DNA of 64,000 nt. Source: Sacculina carcini. Its lineage: Eukaryota > Arthropoda > Thecostraca > Sacculinidae. The translations under genes were made by a program, and so were the position numbers. The DNA is taken from NCBI GenBank assembly GCA_916048095.2, contig OU696585.1, forward strand, positions 6,731,460 to 6,795,459, in the 5' to 3' direction. Positions 8,267 to 20,198 of this stretch are shown here, piece by piece; position 1 is the first letter of the stretch, and each line of letters starts with the position of its first letter. The notes beneath the pieces were generated by a model. It had not been told where the DNA came from. It saw only the letters and a list, made by a program, of their open reading frames with translations, and made no database searches.

Positions 8267-8451
8267 ATCGCTTCTCGGCCTCAGGCTAAGATCAAAGTGT
8301 AGTATCTGTTCTTTTCAGCTTAATATCTGAAACGTCCCCTACATGGGGACCAGTATATTAAACTGATTTTTGCAGATTGGCGGGGTCACAGGGCTTGCTC
8401 TGTTCCTGCCGCGGGTCGACCCGGTATTGCACTACATCCGGGAACGGTCCA
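8267..8451 (+). ncRNA. U2: U2 snRNA gene, intact
   Basis: Full 185-nt copy with GTAGTA, Sm site and stem IV, identical by eye to the one at 408-592. It is the first intact gene after copy A. Confidence 0.96.
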
Positions 8452-8537
8452 TTTTAACTACTATCAAAACAATTCTGGCACTCAATCCAGTTAATCATTC
8501 ATTTATAATCGTGTATAATCAATATAATCAAACCTAG

Positions 8538-8612
8538 GTAACGGGAGCGGGGATCACGCCAGTCGCAGATTCACGCCCTCGTCGACTGTCTACGTTTGTC
8601 CGACTGGCGGGG
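8538..8612 (+). repeat. Utopia-like coding fragment fixed in U2 spacers
   Basis: These 75 bp match the element's own ORF (2902-2973 in A, with 72 bp and one in-frame 3-bp gap). Read in that frame, the spacer gives V-T-G-A-G-I-T-P-V then RPRRLSTFVRLAG, against VPGAGLTPV and RPRRLSTFVRLAG in the element. Outside the gap region I count four synonymous changes and two replacements (P/T, L/I). It lies 87-161 bp after each U2 gene. Other copies start at 7285, 9791, 11044, 12297, 13550, 20285, 25867, 27120, 28373, 29626, 36404, 37657, 43239, 44492, 45745, 46998, 53804, 60610, 61863 and 63116. It is cut short in the first unit and at the C/E junctions (21493, 38865). Confidence 0.85.
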
Positions 8613-9519
8613 TCAATATTCTACCATCTACTCCTCGTAAACCAGCAATAGTAGAGCTATACAAATTACACCACTGTGTAGAGAATTTTCTGTACTACAA
8701 GATAGGCTATATTTTAAATCGAAAAAATTTCAAAATTCTAATCTACATTACAAATTGTATTTAAACTCCACGCGTCCGATTATCTATACTTTTTTCTCTA
8801 TTTCTCAGCAACTAAATATCACACTTCTAAATATTTAATACCATCATGCTATGGAACTAAATATCACACATCTAAATAAATAATACCATCATGCTGGCAA
8901 TTTTGCTTTCTACAACACGGTATATATTTCCATTTTCCACAGTGTATTAAAAAAGTTACGGCGGTGTGAAGTCAAAATGACAAAGTCAAAAAGGCAAAAT
9001 TAGCACTGAAAAAAGTGAATATTTTGGTCCATATTTTGGTCAATACTCCTCATAAACCAGAAATGGCACAGCCAAAAGAGAAGACTGAAATGACGTATAA
9101 TTATAGGTATCGTTGTATTTTTCAATAGTTCATTATAGGTGCCGTTCAGACAGAGGTCTTCATGCAGTAATCAGAGCGCCACCTAGTGACAACTACTGGA
9201 AGCAAAACTCTACCGTCGAGACGTGGCGGCATATCGTCGTTTGATGTTAATTTGCGGTGTTCGTTTGATGTTGATTGAAGTCCCTATTGATTCATTAACT
9301 GATTCAATGATTGATATGATTATCAGCTAGACTTATTTTAGATGCGTGTGCGAGTGTGTAAAAAGTGTATATAGTCATGAAATGCACGAAAGTGGCCATT
9401 TGATATACATTTTTCACGTTGAGAAGCACATGAAGTCTCAAATTTATATTACTGGGTCAATTGATCAGCTCTAGTTGACCTCATCGTTCAAATAAGTCAG
9501 ATCCAGATCAAAAATCTGT

Positions 9520-9704
9520 ATCGCTTCTCGGCCTCAGGCTAAGATCAAAGTGTAGTATCTGTTCTTTTCAGCTTAATATCTGAAACGTCCCCTACATGGG
9601 GACCAGTATATTAAACTGATTTTTGCAGATTGGCGGGGTCACAGGGCTTGCTCTGTTCCTGCCGCGGGTCGACCCGGTATTGCACTACATCCGGGAACGG
9701 TCCA
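9520..9704 (+). ncRNA. U2: U2 snRNA gene, intact
   Basis: Full 185-nt copy in a standard 1,253-bp unit; no difference from its neighbours was seen. Confidence 0.96.
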
Positions 9705-10772
9705 TTTTAACTACTATCAAAACAATTCTGGCACTCAATCCAGTTAATCATTCATTTATAATCGTGTATAATCAATATAATCAAACCTAGGTAACGGGAG
9801 CGGGGATCACGCCAGTCGCAGATTCACGCCCTCGTCGACTGTCTACGTTTGTCCGACTGGCGGGGTCAATATTCTACCATCTACTCCTCGTAAACCAGCA
9901 ATAGTAGAGCTATACAAATTACACCACTGTGTAGAGAATTTTCTGTACTACAAGATAGGCTATATTTTAAATCGAAAAAATTTCAAAATTCTAATCTACA
10001 TTACAAATTGTATTTAAACTCCACGCGTCCGATTATCTATACTTTTTTCTCTATTTCTCAGCAACTAAATATCACACTTCTAAATATTTAATACCATCAT
10101 GCTATGGAACTAAATATCACACATCTAAATAAATAATACCATCATGCTGGCAATTTTGCTTTCTACAACACGGTATATATTTCCATTTTCCACAGTGTAT
10201 TAAAAAAGTTACGGCGGTGTGAAGTCAAAATGACAAAGTCAAAAAGGCAAAATTAGCACTGAAAAAAGTGAATATTTTGGTCCATATTTTGGTCAATACT
10301 CCTCATAAACCAGAAATGGCACAGCCAAAAGAGAAGACTGAAATGACGTATAATTATAGGTATCGTTGTATTTTTCAATAGTTCATTATAGGTGCCGTTC
10401 AGACAGAGGTCTTCATGCAGTAATCAGAGCGCCACCTAGTGACAACTACTGGAAGCAAAACTCTACCGTCGAGACGTGGCGGCATATCGTCGTTTGATGT
10501 TAATTTGCGGTGTTCGTTTGATGTTGATTGAAGTCCCTATTGATTCATTAACTGATTCAATGATTGATATGATTATCAGCTAGACTTATTTTAGATGCGT
10601 GTGCGAGTGTGTAAAAAGTGTATATAGTCATGAAATGCACGAAAGTGGCCATTTGATATACATTTTTCACGTTGAGAAGCACATGAAGTCTCAAATTTAT
10701 ATTACTGGGTCAATTGATCAGCTCTAGTTGACCTCATCGTTCAAATAAGTCAGATCCAGATCAAAAATCTGT

Positions 10773-10957
10773 ATCGCTTCTCGGCCTCAGGCTAAGATCA
10801 AAGTGTAGTATCTGTTCTTTTCAGCTTAATATCTGAAACGTCCCCTACATGGGGACCAGTATATTAAACTGATTTTTGCAGATTGGCGGGGTCACAGGGC
10901 TTGCTCTGTTCCTGCCGCGGGTCGACCCGGTATTGCACTACATCCGGGAACGGTCCA
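10773..10957 (+). ncRNA. U2: U2 snRNA gene, intact
   Basis: Full 185-nt copy, third of five intact genes between elements A and B. Confidence 0.96.
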
Positions 10958-12025
10958 TTTTAACTACTATCAAAACAATTCTGGCACTCAATCCAGTTAA
11001 TCATTCATTTATAATCGTGTATAATCAATATAATCAAACCTAGGTAACGGGAGCGGGGATCACGCCAGTCGCAGATTCACGCCCTCGTCGACTGTCTACG
11101 TTTGTCCGACTGGCGGGGTCAATATTCTACCATCTACTCCTCGTAAACCAGCAATAGTAGAGCTATACAAATTACACCACTGTGTAGAGAATTTTCTGTA
11201 CTACAAGATAGGCTATATTTTAAATCGAAAAAATTTCAAAATTCTAATCTACATTACAAATTGTATTTAAACTCCACGCGTCCGATTATCTATACTTTTT
11301 TCTCTATTTCTCAGCAACTAAATATCACACTTCTAAATATTTAATACCATCATGCTATGGAACTAAATATCACACATCTAAATAAATAATACCATCATGC
11401 TGGCAATTTTGCTTTCTACAACACGGTATATATTTCCATTTTCCACAGTGTATTAAAAAAGTTACGGCGGTGTGAAGTCAAAATGACAAAGTCAAAAAGG
11501 CAAAATTAGCACTGAAAAAAGTGAATATTTTGGTCCATATTTTGGTCAATACTCCTCATAAACCAGAAATGGCACAGCCAAAAGAGAAGACTGAAATGAC
11601 GTATAATTATAGGTATCGTTGTATTTTTCAATAGTTCATTATAGGTGCCGTTCAGACAGAGGTCTTCATGCAGTAATCAGAGCGCCACCTAGTGACAACT
11701 ACTGGAAGCAAAACTCTACCGTCGAGACGTGGCGGCATATCGTCGTTTGATGTTAATTTGCGGTGTTCGTTTGATGTTGATTGAAGTCCCTATTGATTCA
11801 TTAACTGATTCAATGATTGATATGATTATCAGCTAGACTTATTTTAGATGCGTGTGCGAGTGTGTAAAAAGTGTATATAGTCATGAAATGCACGAAAGTG
11901 GCCATTTGATATACATTTTTCACGTTGAGAAGCACATGAAGTCTCAAATTTATATTACTGGGTCAATTGATCAGCTCTAGTTGACCTCATCGTTCAAATA
12001 AGTCAGATCCAGATCAAAAATCTGT

Positions 12026-12210
12026 ATCGCTTCTCGGCCTCAGGCTAAGATCAAAGTGTAGTATCTGTTCTTTTCAGCTTAATATCTGAAACGTCCCCTA
12101 CATGGGGACCAGTATATTAAACTGATTTTTGCAGATTGGCGGGGTCACAGGGCTTGCTCTGTTCCTGCCGCGGGTCGACCCGGTATTGCACTACATCCGG
12201 GAACGGTCCA
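12026..12210 (+). ncRNA. U2: U2 snRNA gene, intact
   Basis: Full 185-nt copy with unchanged branch-pairing region and Sm site. Confidence 0.96.
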
Positions 12211-13278
12211 TTTTAACTACTATCAAAACAATTCTGGCACTCAATCCAGTTAATCATTCATTTATAATCGTGTATAATCAATATAATCAAACCTAGGTAA
12301 CGGGAGCGGGGATCACGCCAGTCGCAGATTCACGCCCTCGTCGACTGTCTACGTTTGTCCGACTGGCGGGGTCAATATTCTACCATCTACTCCTCGTAAA
12401 CCAGCAATAGTAGAGCTATACAAATTACACCACTGTGTAGAGAATTTTCTGTACTACAAGATAGGCTATATTTTAAATCGAAAAAATTTCAAAATTCTAA
12501 TCTACATTACAAATTGTATTTAAACTCCACGCGTCCGATTATCTATACTTTTTTCTCTATTTCTCAGCAACTAAATATCACACTTCTAAATATTTAATAC
12601 CATCATGCTATGGAACTAAATATCACACATCTAAATAAATAATACCATCATGCTGGCAATTTTGCTTTCTACAACACGGTATATATTTCCATTTTCCACA
12701 GTGTATTAAAAAAGTTACGGCGGTGTGAAGTCAAAATGACAAAGTCAAAAAGGCAAAATTAGCACTGAAAAAAGTGAATATTTTGGTCCATATTTTGGTC
12801 AATACTCCTCATAAACCAGAAATGGCACAGCCAAAAGAGAAGACTGAAATGACGTATAATTATAGGTATCGTTGTATTTTTCAATAGTTCATTATAGGTG
12901 CCGTTCAGACAGAGGTCTTCATGCAGTAATCAGAGCGCCACCTAGTGACAACTACTGGAAGCAAAACTCTACCGTCGAGACGTGGCGGCATATCGTCGTT
13001 TGATGTTAATTTGCGGTGTTCGTTTGATGTTGATTGAAGTCCCTATTGATTCATTAACTGATTCAATGATTGATATGATTATCAGCTAGACTTATTTTAG
13101 ATGCGTGTGCGAGTGTGTAAAAAGTGTATATAGTCATGAAATGCACGAAAGTGGCCATTTGATATACATTTTTCACGTTGAGAAGCACATGAAGTCTCAA
13201 ATTTATATTACTGGGTCAATTGATCAGCTCTAGTTGACCTCATCGTTCAAATAAGTCAGATCCAGATCAAAAATCTGT

Positions 13279-13463
13279 ATCGCTTCTCGGCCTCAGGCTA
13301 AGATCAAAGTGTAGTATCTGTTCTTTTCAGCTTAATATCTGAAACGTCCCCTACATGGGGACCAGTATATTAAACTGATTTTTGCAGATTGGCGGGGTCA
13401 CAGGGCTTGCTCTGTTCCTGCCGCGGGTCGACCCGGTATTGCACTACATCCGGGAACGGTCCA
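13279..13463 (+). ncRNA. U2: U2 snRNA gene, intact
   Basis: Full 185-nt copy; the next U2 gene downstream is split by copy B. Confidence 0.96.
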
Positions 13464-14531
13464 TTTTAACTACTATCAAAACAATTCTGGCACTCAATCC
13501 AGTTAATCATTCATTTATAATCGTGTATAATCAATATAATCAAACCTAGGTAACGGGAGCGGGGATCACGCCAGTCGCAGATTCACGCCCTCGTCGACTG
13601 TCTACGTTTGTCCGACTGGCGGGGTCAATATTCTACCATCTACTCCTCGTAAACCAGCAATAGTAGAGCTATACAAATTACACCACTGTGTAGAGAATTT
13701 TCTGTACTACAAGATAGGCTATATTTTAAATCGAAAAAATTTCAAAATTCTAATCTACATTACAAATTGTATTTAAACTCCACGCGTCCGATTATCTATA
13801 CTTTTTTCTCTATTTCTCAGCAACTAAATATCACACTTCTAAATATTTAATACCATCATGCTATGGAACTAAATATCACACATCTAAATAAATAATACCA
13901 TCATGCTGGCAATTTTGCTTTCTACAACACGGTATATATTTCCATTTTCCACAGTGTATTAAAAAAGTTACGGCGGTGTGAAGTCAAAATGACAAAGTCA
14001 AAAAGGCAAAATTAGCACTGAAAAAAGTGAATATTTTGGTCCATATTTTGGTCAATACTCCTCATAAACCAGAAATGGCACAGCCAAAAGAGAAGACTGA
14101 AATGACGTATAATTATAGGTATCGTTGTATTTTTCAATAGTTCATTATAGGTGCCGTTCAGACAGAGGTCTTCATGCAGTAATCAGAGCGCCACCTAGTG
14201 ACAACTACTGGAAGCAAAACTCTACCGTCGAGACGTGGCGGCATATCGTCGTTTGATGTTAATTTGCGGTGTTCGTTTGATGTTGATTGAAGTCCCTATT
14301 GATTCATTAACTGATTCAATGATTGATATGATTATCAGCTAGACTTATTTTAGATGCGTGTGCGAGTGTGTAAAAAGTGTATATAGTCATGAAATGCACG
14401 AAAGTGGCCATTTGATATACATTTTTCACGTTGAGAAGCACATGAAGTCTCAAATTTATATTACTGGGTCAATTGATCAGCTCTAGTTGACCTCATCGTT
14501 CAAATAAGTCAGATCCAGATCAAAAATCTGT

Positions 14532-14568
14532 ATCGCTTCTCGGCCTCAGGCTAAGATCAAAGTGTAGT
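14532..14568 (+). pseudogene. U2: U2 snRNA gene, 5' part, split by copy B
   Basis: U2 nt 1-37, interrupted at the same base as in copy A; the remainder starts at 20051. Confidence 0.96.
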
Positions 14569-14942
14569 GGTAAGTACTGTCTAGGCTCTTGTTTTCTCTG
14601 GGAATAGGTTCTCGTTTACGCCGCAAGGTATTGCATTGAACGGCCCAACCTCTACCTACTCTTCCCCTTTTTCTGTTGTACTCTATTCTCACTTCTTTGC
14701 TGTCTGCTCTCACTTCTTTTTTGCTCTCTACTCTCACTTCTCTTGTCTCCTGCTACTCTACCTCTCTCTTCGCTCCTCTACCTCTCTCTTCGCTCCTCGC
14801 TCCTCTACCTCTCTCTTCGCTCCTCGCTAATCTTTTACGCTTCCACTACACTGAACCCTGGCCGGAGGTGGGAGGCGGTGTTTTGTGACTGTGATCGGCG
14901 TCTGTGTTTGTGTGTTTGGCTGTGATCGGTGTGTGTATCGTG

Positions 14943-17900
14943 ATGTCGGCCAACACGCCACTTGTGGCGCATCAATCCACAACCCTGGACGCCGAAGGCG
15001 ATGTTTTGCGCGTCTTCCTGCCGCTGCCGGACGTGACAGCCTGCCCATACGAAGACTGCGGCGCCACGTACGCCATCACCCGACGTGGTGGCTACACGCA
15101 GGTACGTGCCAGCATCCTGCGCCATCTGGAGGCGGCCCACGCCGATGTGCGCACATCAGTGTACATGTGCAGGCGGTGCCGACAACCGATGGGCGTGCGA
15201 CCGTCGACCCACCGGTGTCGCCAGCAAACACCCCCGGCAGAGGCGCACACAGCGGTGCTGGCGCCCAGTTTTACCTGCCGGCACTGTCACCAGCGCTTCA
15301 CAAATTCTCGAGCGCTGGTCAACCACACAAACGTGTGCCGGCGCCAGCAGTCAACAGGAGCAAACCGGCGACAGCGACCGTCGGGTCAACGGCAGCAACA
15401 GAGGAGGCGGCCAACACACCAGCGGCAGACCAATGGCGAGAGACACACACCACCCTCACACTCACAATCACCACAATCAGAAACACCACCTCCGAGTCCA
15501 CCAACACCACCACCTCACGTAATGTCCCCACGCCCACCACTCCTTCCCACACCACCACTCCTTCGCACACCACCGCTTCTTCCCACACCACTGCTTCTTC
15601 CCACTCTAGCACTCCCACTATCACCTCTTCGCTCACATCAAATCTCTTTTTCATACACACCATCTCCGCTCACACCCCGCATTCCAACCTTCACATCACT
15701 TACCACGCCAACACCCACTCACACATACACCGCATCTCCTCCCACATCCCCACCTACCACCTACACTGCTCTCGCCATGGTACCGGGGGCGGGGCTCACG
15801 CCAGTCGACGCGCGACCTCGTCGACTATCAACGTTTGTCCGACTGGCGGGGGGTGTGCGGGAGCGGCCAACTGCAAGCGACACTGCCACGAGACCAGCAT
15901 CATCCGTCTCGCCGCCGCGCGGTCGCTGGACAGCAGCTGACCCCGCTGCACCGCCAGCGTCACCGCGGTCATACCTGGCGGCACTCATCGGGTCAATCTC
16001 CCCCTCGCCCCCGCCGCGCCCGCCGCGGCTGCCGTCTTCATCTTCACCATCATCATCACCTTCGTCATCATCGTCATCCTCTTCGTCATCATCGTCATCC
16101 TCTTCGCCATCATCACCACGACCATCATCGTCGCAACCGTCCTCGTCATCGTCGTCATCTTCTTCCTCACCAGCATTACATATACGATCTCAACATTCTC
16201 CATCAACGCCACCAGCACGAACACATCACCACACGTCGCCGGCAAACAATGTCGGCAACGCTCCGCGTGCTTCCGGCGTGCCATCGTCGAGACCGGCGCG
16301 CCGGCAGAAACGACAACCACAACAGGTGAGCGCAGCCAGGGGGAGTCAGTCGCAGCAGCGAGCGTCGGTGCCGCCCACACACGGACCACACAACAACCAC
16401 CACACAAGAAACACCACAAACAGACCACACAACAACCACCACACAAGAAGCACCACAAACACGCACACGAACACACTCCCTCGCACGTCCACGCCCTCAT
16501 CACACTCAACACTGACACCCAACAACACCCGACAACACACATTCATTACACCCAACAGGTATGCGCTGCTGTCTCAATCTGATGACAACAGTGCATCACC
16601 ATCAGCCTCACAACAAAACCACACAAGCCAAATCACTTCACCTGGGCGGCGCCGGGTTGTTGGAGAGCAGTCAAATGGACCCACACACCAACACCGAAAC
16701 AATCACACATCACTACAGAACACGCTCACCCAGTTCCACGAACCACTCACACAAATAAACTGTAACACACCATTCTGCATACTTGACATACTCATTAACA
16801 CACTCACACAGCAAGCACGGGACCTCAGCGGCCTCAACACACGACACCAAAACCACCCAGGACAAAACACGAACACCCACACAAACAATCATGCACACAC
16901 GCACACCGCACAATTCAGCCACCACACAGAACACCACGACCACAGACAGATGTGGCGCAGCCCACCATATGATCCGGTAGTTGCAGCGAAAATTCAACGC
17001 GACTACCGGACCGGCAAGGCTGTCGTTTACAGACAGCTGGTGGGTGAGACAACACCACCATGTGACATTGAGCCCTTGGTGGTAGGCAGGCATTTCTGTG
17101 ACGAGACTGCCTCGTCGCCGAGATGGTCTGACCGCCCAACGTCCGTGCCAGACATTACACCTACACCAGCAACCACACTATCACAACCCATCACAACCGC
17201 TGAGATCCAGCGCAGAATAAACAACACACAAAACACAACACCGGGTCCGGATGGGTTGAGGTATTCAGACTGGAAACGCCTCGATCCTGACTGCTCAATC
17301 CTCACAGCCATGTTCAATGCATGCCGACTGACTGGGAGGACTCCCACCGCGTGGAAGTCTTCTCGAACCATCCTTTTACACAAGGGTGGTGACCCCCAAG
17401 AGCTGAAGAGCTGGCGACCGATCGCTCTTGGCAACACAATCGCCAAGCTCTACGCGGGTATTTGGGCCGATCGCCTCTCACACTGGGCTGAAACACACAA
17501 CATCCTCACACACTCACAAAAAGGTTTCCGTCCCTTCGATGGCGTGCTGGAACACAACTTTGTGGTACAGTCTGCCATCGCCAGGGCTCGGAAATCAAAC
17601 ACATCGACACACATCACGTTTATTGACATAAAAAACGCATTCGGCTCTGTATCACACGCACTCCTGTGGGAGACACTCAGCTTGCTGGGTGTCCCCACAG
17701 ACACACTTTCAATCATCACAGACATATACACCAACAGCACCACAACATTCACCACACAACGAGGTGTATCGGTTCCCATCCCACAAATTGGAGGTGTCAG
17801 ACAGGGATGTCCGCTCAGTGGTATTCTCTTTGCCTTCGCAATGGAGCCACTGCTGCGGAGCTTGACCGAGGCAGGCGTTGAACATCTCGCCTTTGCTGAT

Positions 17901-19526
17901 GACGTCGCCCTCATCTGTCACAGCGAGTCTCAGCTCTCTCTGGCACTGTCTCAGGTGCACGATATCTGCACGTGGGCTGGTCTCTCAATCAATGCCAGCA
18001 AATGCGCAGTATTGTCACCTGTCGCGCCTCTCAGCACTCCAGCTGTCCTCAATGGCGTGCCTCTGCCCTCACTCGAGGCGGAGGGGCAGTACAGGTACCT
18101 GGGGAGACCGACTGGCAGGTCTTTCCTGCACGCCGACATGGATCAGCTCATGTCCGATGTTCGCCGTAAATCTAATCTTATTCTGCATTCTGCTCTTGCC
18201 CCCTGGCAAAAACTTGACTCCCTTCGCTCTTTTATCACTCCTATTCTCACTCACCCTCTTCGTCTAGGCCTCCTCACTAAAACAAGCCTTAGCCGACTAC
18301 AACGAGAAATCGTGTGGAAGGTGAAGGGCTTGCTCAATCTACCGTCTCGCTCTACTCTTCACTATCTTTTCTCTCCTACTTCTTGTGGCGGCATTGGGCT
18401 GAGTGATCTGTGTCAAGAGGCGGACATCTTGCTTGTTTCGTCATCGCTGCAGCTATTGCACTGCAAAGACGCTCGTGTAGCGACCCTGGCACTCGATCAG
18501 TTGCGGCGTGTCGTTGCCGGCAGGGTGCAGTCGGAGCCCACCACACAGCAGCTGGTGGACTACCTCAACGGGTGCCGAATGCGTCAAGGAGGCGGCTACG
18601 CCACGCGCACGTCGCGCACGCGAGTCGCCTTCAGGACCATTATGGCCAGATCGGCTCTCCGTTGGGGACCTACTGCGGACGGTGTACCCGCACTGTTCCT
18701 CAACGGCAAGGAGGTGTCTCCGCGCAAGTCATCTGCGATCATCCGAGATGAAGTGCGCAAATGGCGGCAGGCGAAGCTGGTTGGGCTGCCGCACCAGGGC
18801 AAGGTGATGTCCAGTGTGGCGGAGCAGCCAGTTAGCTCGCACTACACCTACAACGGTAGTTTCACGCGGTTTGCTGAGTGGCGCTTTGTGCACCGGGCCC
18901 GTCTGGGTCTAGTGCCACTCAATGGCTACTCCCGTGGAGCGCAGGCAGTCAATACCAGCTGCCGCCGTTGTGGGTACGCCAATGAGACCCTCCCGCACGT
19001 GCTCACACACTGTCGTGTGCACAGCGCCGCACAGCAACACAGGCACAATGCTATTCTGGCACGCCTGGTGCGCGCGCTGCCGGCTGCCGATCGGACAGGT
19101 GGAAACACTCGCGTCAACCAACGCGTACCTGGCAGCACGTCGACACTGCGGCCTGACCTCATCGTCACTCGAGGCAACCAGGTCGTAATTGTCGACGTCA
19201 CAGTGGCGTTTGAGAACGGCTGTCAGGCATTCCAGTCAGCAGCCGATGAAAAGGTCGCCAAATACGCGGAGTTGGCGGCCGAAATACGGTCCCGGGGCAA
19301 GCAGGTGGATCTGCTAGCCTTTGTTGTGGGCTCGCTCGGCACCTGGTGGAAAGGTAACGAGCGTGTCCTGGGCCGCCTGCACATCAGTCGTCGCTACAGC
19401 CGACTCATGCGACGGCTGATGGTGTCGGAGACGCTGCGGTGGTCACGTGACGTGTATGTCGAACATGTCACGGGCCATCGGCAGTACGCGGAGCCCGCTC
19501 CCAGAGCGGACACATATCTTCTGTAA
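14943..19526 (+). CDS. Copy B single ORF (zinc fingers / RT / RLE)
   Basis: This is the 1527-aa homologue of the copy A protein, with the ATG at the equivalent place. The three N-terminal zinc fingers are unchanged. Reverse transcriptase aspartates fall at about 895 and 986/987, the CCHC finger begins near 1340 and the endonuclease aspartates are near 1405 and 1418. It has one fewer 13-residue His/Asn repeat than A and a run of about 14 serines at about residues 385-400. Substitutions such as D for G in GRHFCDETA and V for A in RGVSVPIP lie outside the catalytic motifs. The frame is open throughout, so it could be functional. Confidence 0.92.
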   Translation: MSANTPLVAHQSTTLDAEGDVLRVFLPLPDVTACPYEDCGATYAITRRGGYTQVRASILRHLEAAHADVRTSVYMCRRCRQPMGVRPSTHRCRQQTPPAEAHTAVLAPSFTCRHCHQRFTNSRALVNHTNVCRRQQSTGANRRQRPSGQRQQQRRRPTHQRQTNGERHTPPSHSQSPQSETPPPSPPTPPPHVMSPRPPLLPTPPLLRTPPLLPTPLLLPTLALPLSPLRSHQISFSYTPSPLTPRIPTFTSLTTPTPTHTYTASPPTSPPTTYTALAMVPGAGLTPVDARPRRLSTFVRLAGGVRERPTASDTATRPASSVSPPRGRWTAADPAAPPASPRSYLAALIGSISPSPPPRPPRLPSSSSPSSSPSSSSSSSSSSSSSSSPSSPRPSSSQPSSSSSSSSSSPALHIRSQHSPSTPPARTHHHTSPANNVGNAPRASGVPSSRPARRQKRQPQQVSAARGSQSQQRASVPPTHGPHNNHHTRNTTNRPHNNHHTRSTTNTHTNTLPRTSTPSSHSTLTPNNTRQHTFITPNRYALLSQSDDNSASPSASQQNHTSQITSPGRRRVVGEQSNGPTHQHRNNHTSLQNTLTQFHEPLTQINCNTPFCILDILINTLTQQARDLSGLNTRHQNHPGQNTNTHTNNHAHTHTAQFSHHTEHHDHRQMWRSPPYDPVVAAKIQRDYRTGKAVVYRQLVGETTPPCDIEPLVVGRHFCDETASSPRWSDRPTSVPDITPTPATTLSQPITTAEIQRRINNTQNTTPGPDGLRYSDWKRLDPDCSILTAMFNACRLTGRTPTAWKSSRTILLHKGGDPQELKSWRPIALGNTIAKLYAGIWADRLSHWAETHNILTHSQKGFRPFDGVLEHNFVVQSAIARARKSNTSTHITFIDIKNAFGSVSHALLWETLSLLGVPTDTLSIITDIYTNSTTTFTTQRGVSVPIPQIGGVRQGCPLSGILFAFAMEPLLRSLTEAGVEHLAFADDVALICHSESQLSLALSQVHDICTWAGLSINASKCAVLSPVAPLSTPAVLNGVPLPSLEAEGQYRYLGRPTGRSFLHADMDQLMSDVRRKSNLILHSALAPWQKLDSLRSFITPILTHPLRLGLLTKTSLSRLQREIVWKVKGLLNLPSRSTLHYLFSPTSCGGIGLSDLCQEADILLVSSSLQLLHCKDARVATLALDQLRRVVAGRVQSEPTTQQLVDYLNGCRMRQGGGYATRTSRTRVAFRTIMARSALRWGPTADGVPALFLNGKEVSPRKSSAIIRDEVRKWRQAKLVGLPHQGKVMSSVAEQPVSSHYTYNGSFTRFAEWRFVHRARLGLVPLNGYSRGAQAVNTSCRRCGYANETLPHVLTHCRVHSAAQQHRHNAILARLVRALPAADRTGGNTRVNQRVPGSTSTLRPDLIVTRGNQVVIVDVTVAFENGCQAFQSAADEKVAKYAELAAEIRSRGKQVDLLAFVVGSLGTWWKGNERVLGRLHISRRYSRLMRRLMVSETLRWSRDVYVEHVTGHRQYAEPAPRADTYLL

Positions 19527-19579
19527 GCACACTCACACACGCACACATCTCCTATCAATATGTATGCCTTAGTCATATT

Positions 19580-19915
19580 GCGTGTGTTATGTATATGTAT
19601 GTATGTGTGTATGTATGTATGTGTGTGTGTGTGTATGTATGTGCCAGGCGGTGTCCTGCGACATTTATAATTGTTATTGAATTGTCTAATGATATTTGTA
19701 TGTGTATGTATTTGCGAATGTGTGCGTGTGTGTGTGTGTATATGTGTGGATGTGTGTGTGTGTGTATGTATGTGCCAGGCGGTGTCCTGCGACATTTATA
19801 ACTGTTATTGAATTGTCTAATGATATATGTATGTGTATGGATTTGCGAATGTATGTGCGTCTGTGTGTGTGTGTATGGGTGTGTGTGTGTGTAGGAGTGT
19901 GCGTGTGTATTGTCA
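19580..19915 (+). repeat. 3' UTR TG-rich repeat of copy B
   Basis: Two units marked by GCCAGGCGGTGTCCTGCGAC (about 19644 and 19775) lie within TATG/TG microsatellite. The short ORFs predicted here on both strands are products of the dinucleotide repeat. Confidence 0.85.
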
Positions 19916-20050
19916 TGTGACAATTACAAATATTCTTTTCAATGTAACTTAAATCTTAATGATACCCATCTACCACATGCCATGTGGCATTGTTTGTATA
20001 CCTGGCAATTGTGTAAATTTGTTTTTTATCATGTGCTAATAAAAGAAAAT

Positions 20051-20198
20051 ATCTGTTCTTTTCAGCTTAATATCTGAAACGTCCCCTACATGGGGACCAG
20101 TATATTAAACTGATTTTTGCAGATTGGCGGGGTCACAGGGCTTGCTCTGTTCCTGCCGCGGGTCGACCCGGTATTGCACTACATCCGGGAACGGTCCA
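20051..20198 (+). pseudogene. U2: U2 snRNA gene, 3' part, after copy B
   Basis: U2 nt 38-185, intact in sequence but without promoter and 5' end. Confidence 0.95.

Larger units (their letters stand above)
7199..14531 (+). repeat. Block of 1,253-bp U2 units between copies A and B
   Basis: The units start with TTGTATTTTTC at 7860, 9113, 10366, 11619, 12872 and 14125, a constant period of 1,253 bp with near-identical sequence. They contain five intact U2 genes. Each spacer has a 75-bp LINE-like fragment, then an AT-rich stretch with a 45-bp near-duplication (AACTAAATATCACAC...ATCATGCT occurs twice), then the CTCF-like motif and U2 promoter region. No other gene is seen in the spacers. Confidence 0.95.
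14569..20050 (+). mobile_element. Copy B: full-length U2-targeted LINE (Utopia-like)
   Basis: This 5,482-bp element has the same exact junctions as A (GGTAAGTACT start, AAAAGAAAAT end). It differs from A in its minisatellites: a shorter 5' UTR pyrimidine repeat, two instead of three 39-bp ORF repeats, a longer Ser-codon run and two instead of one large 3' UTR repeat units. The scattered substitutions show it is not simply a recent copy of the A locus. Confidence 0.9.
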
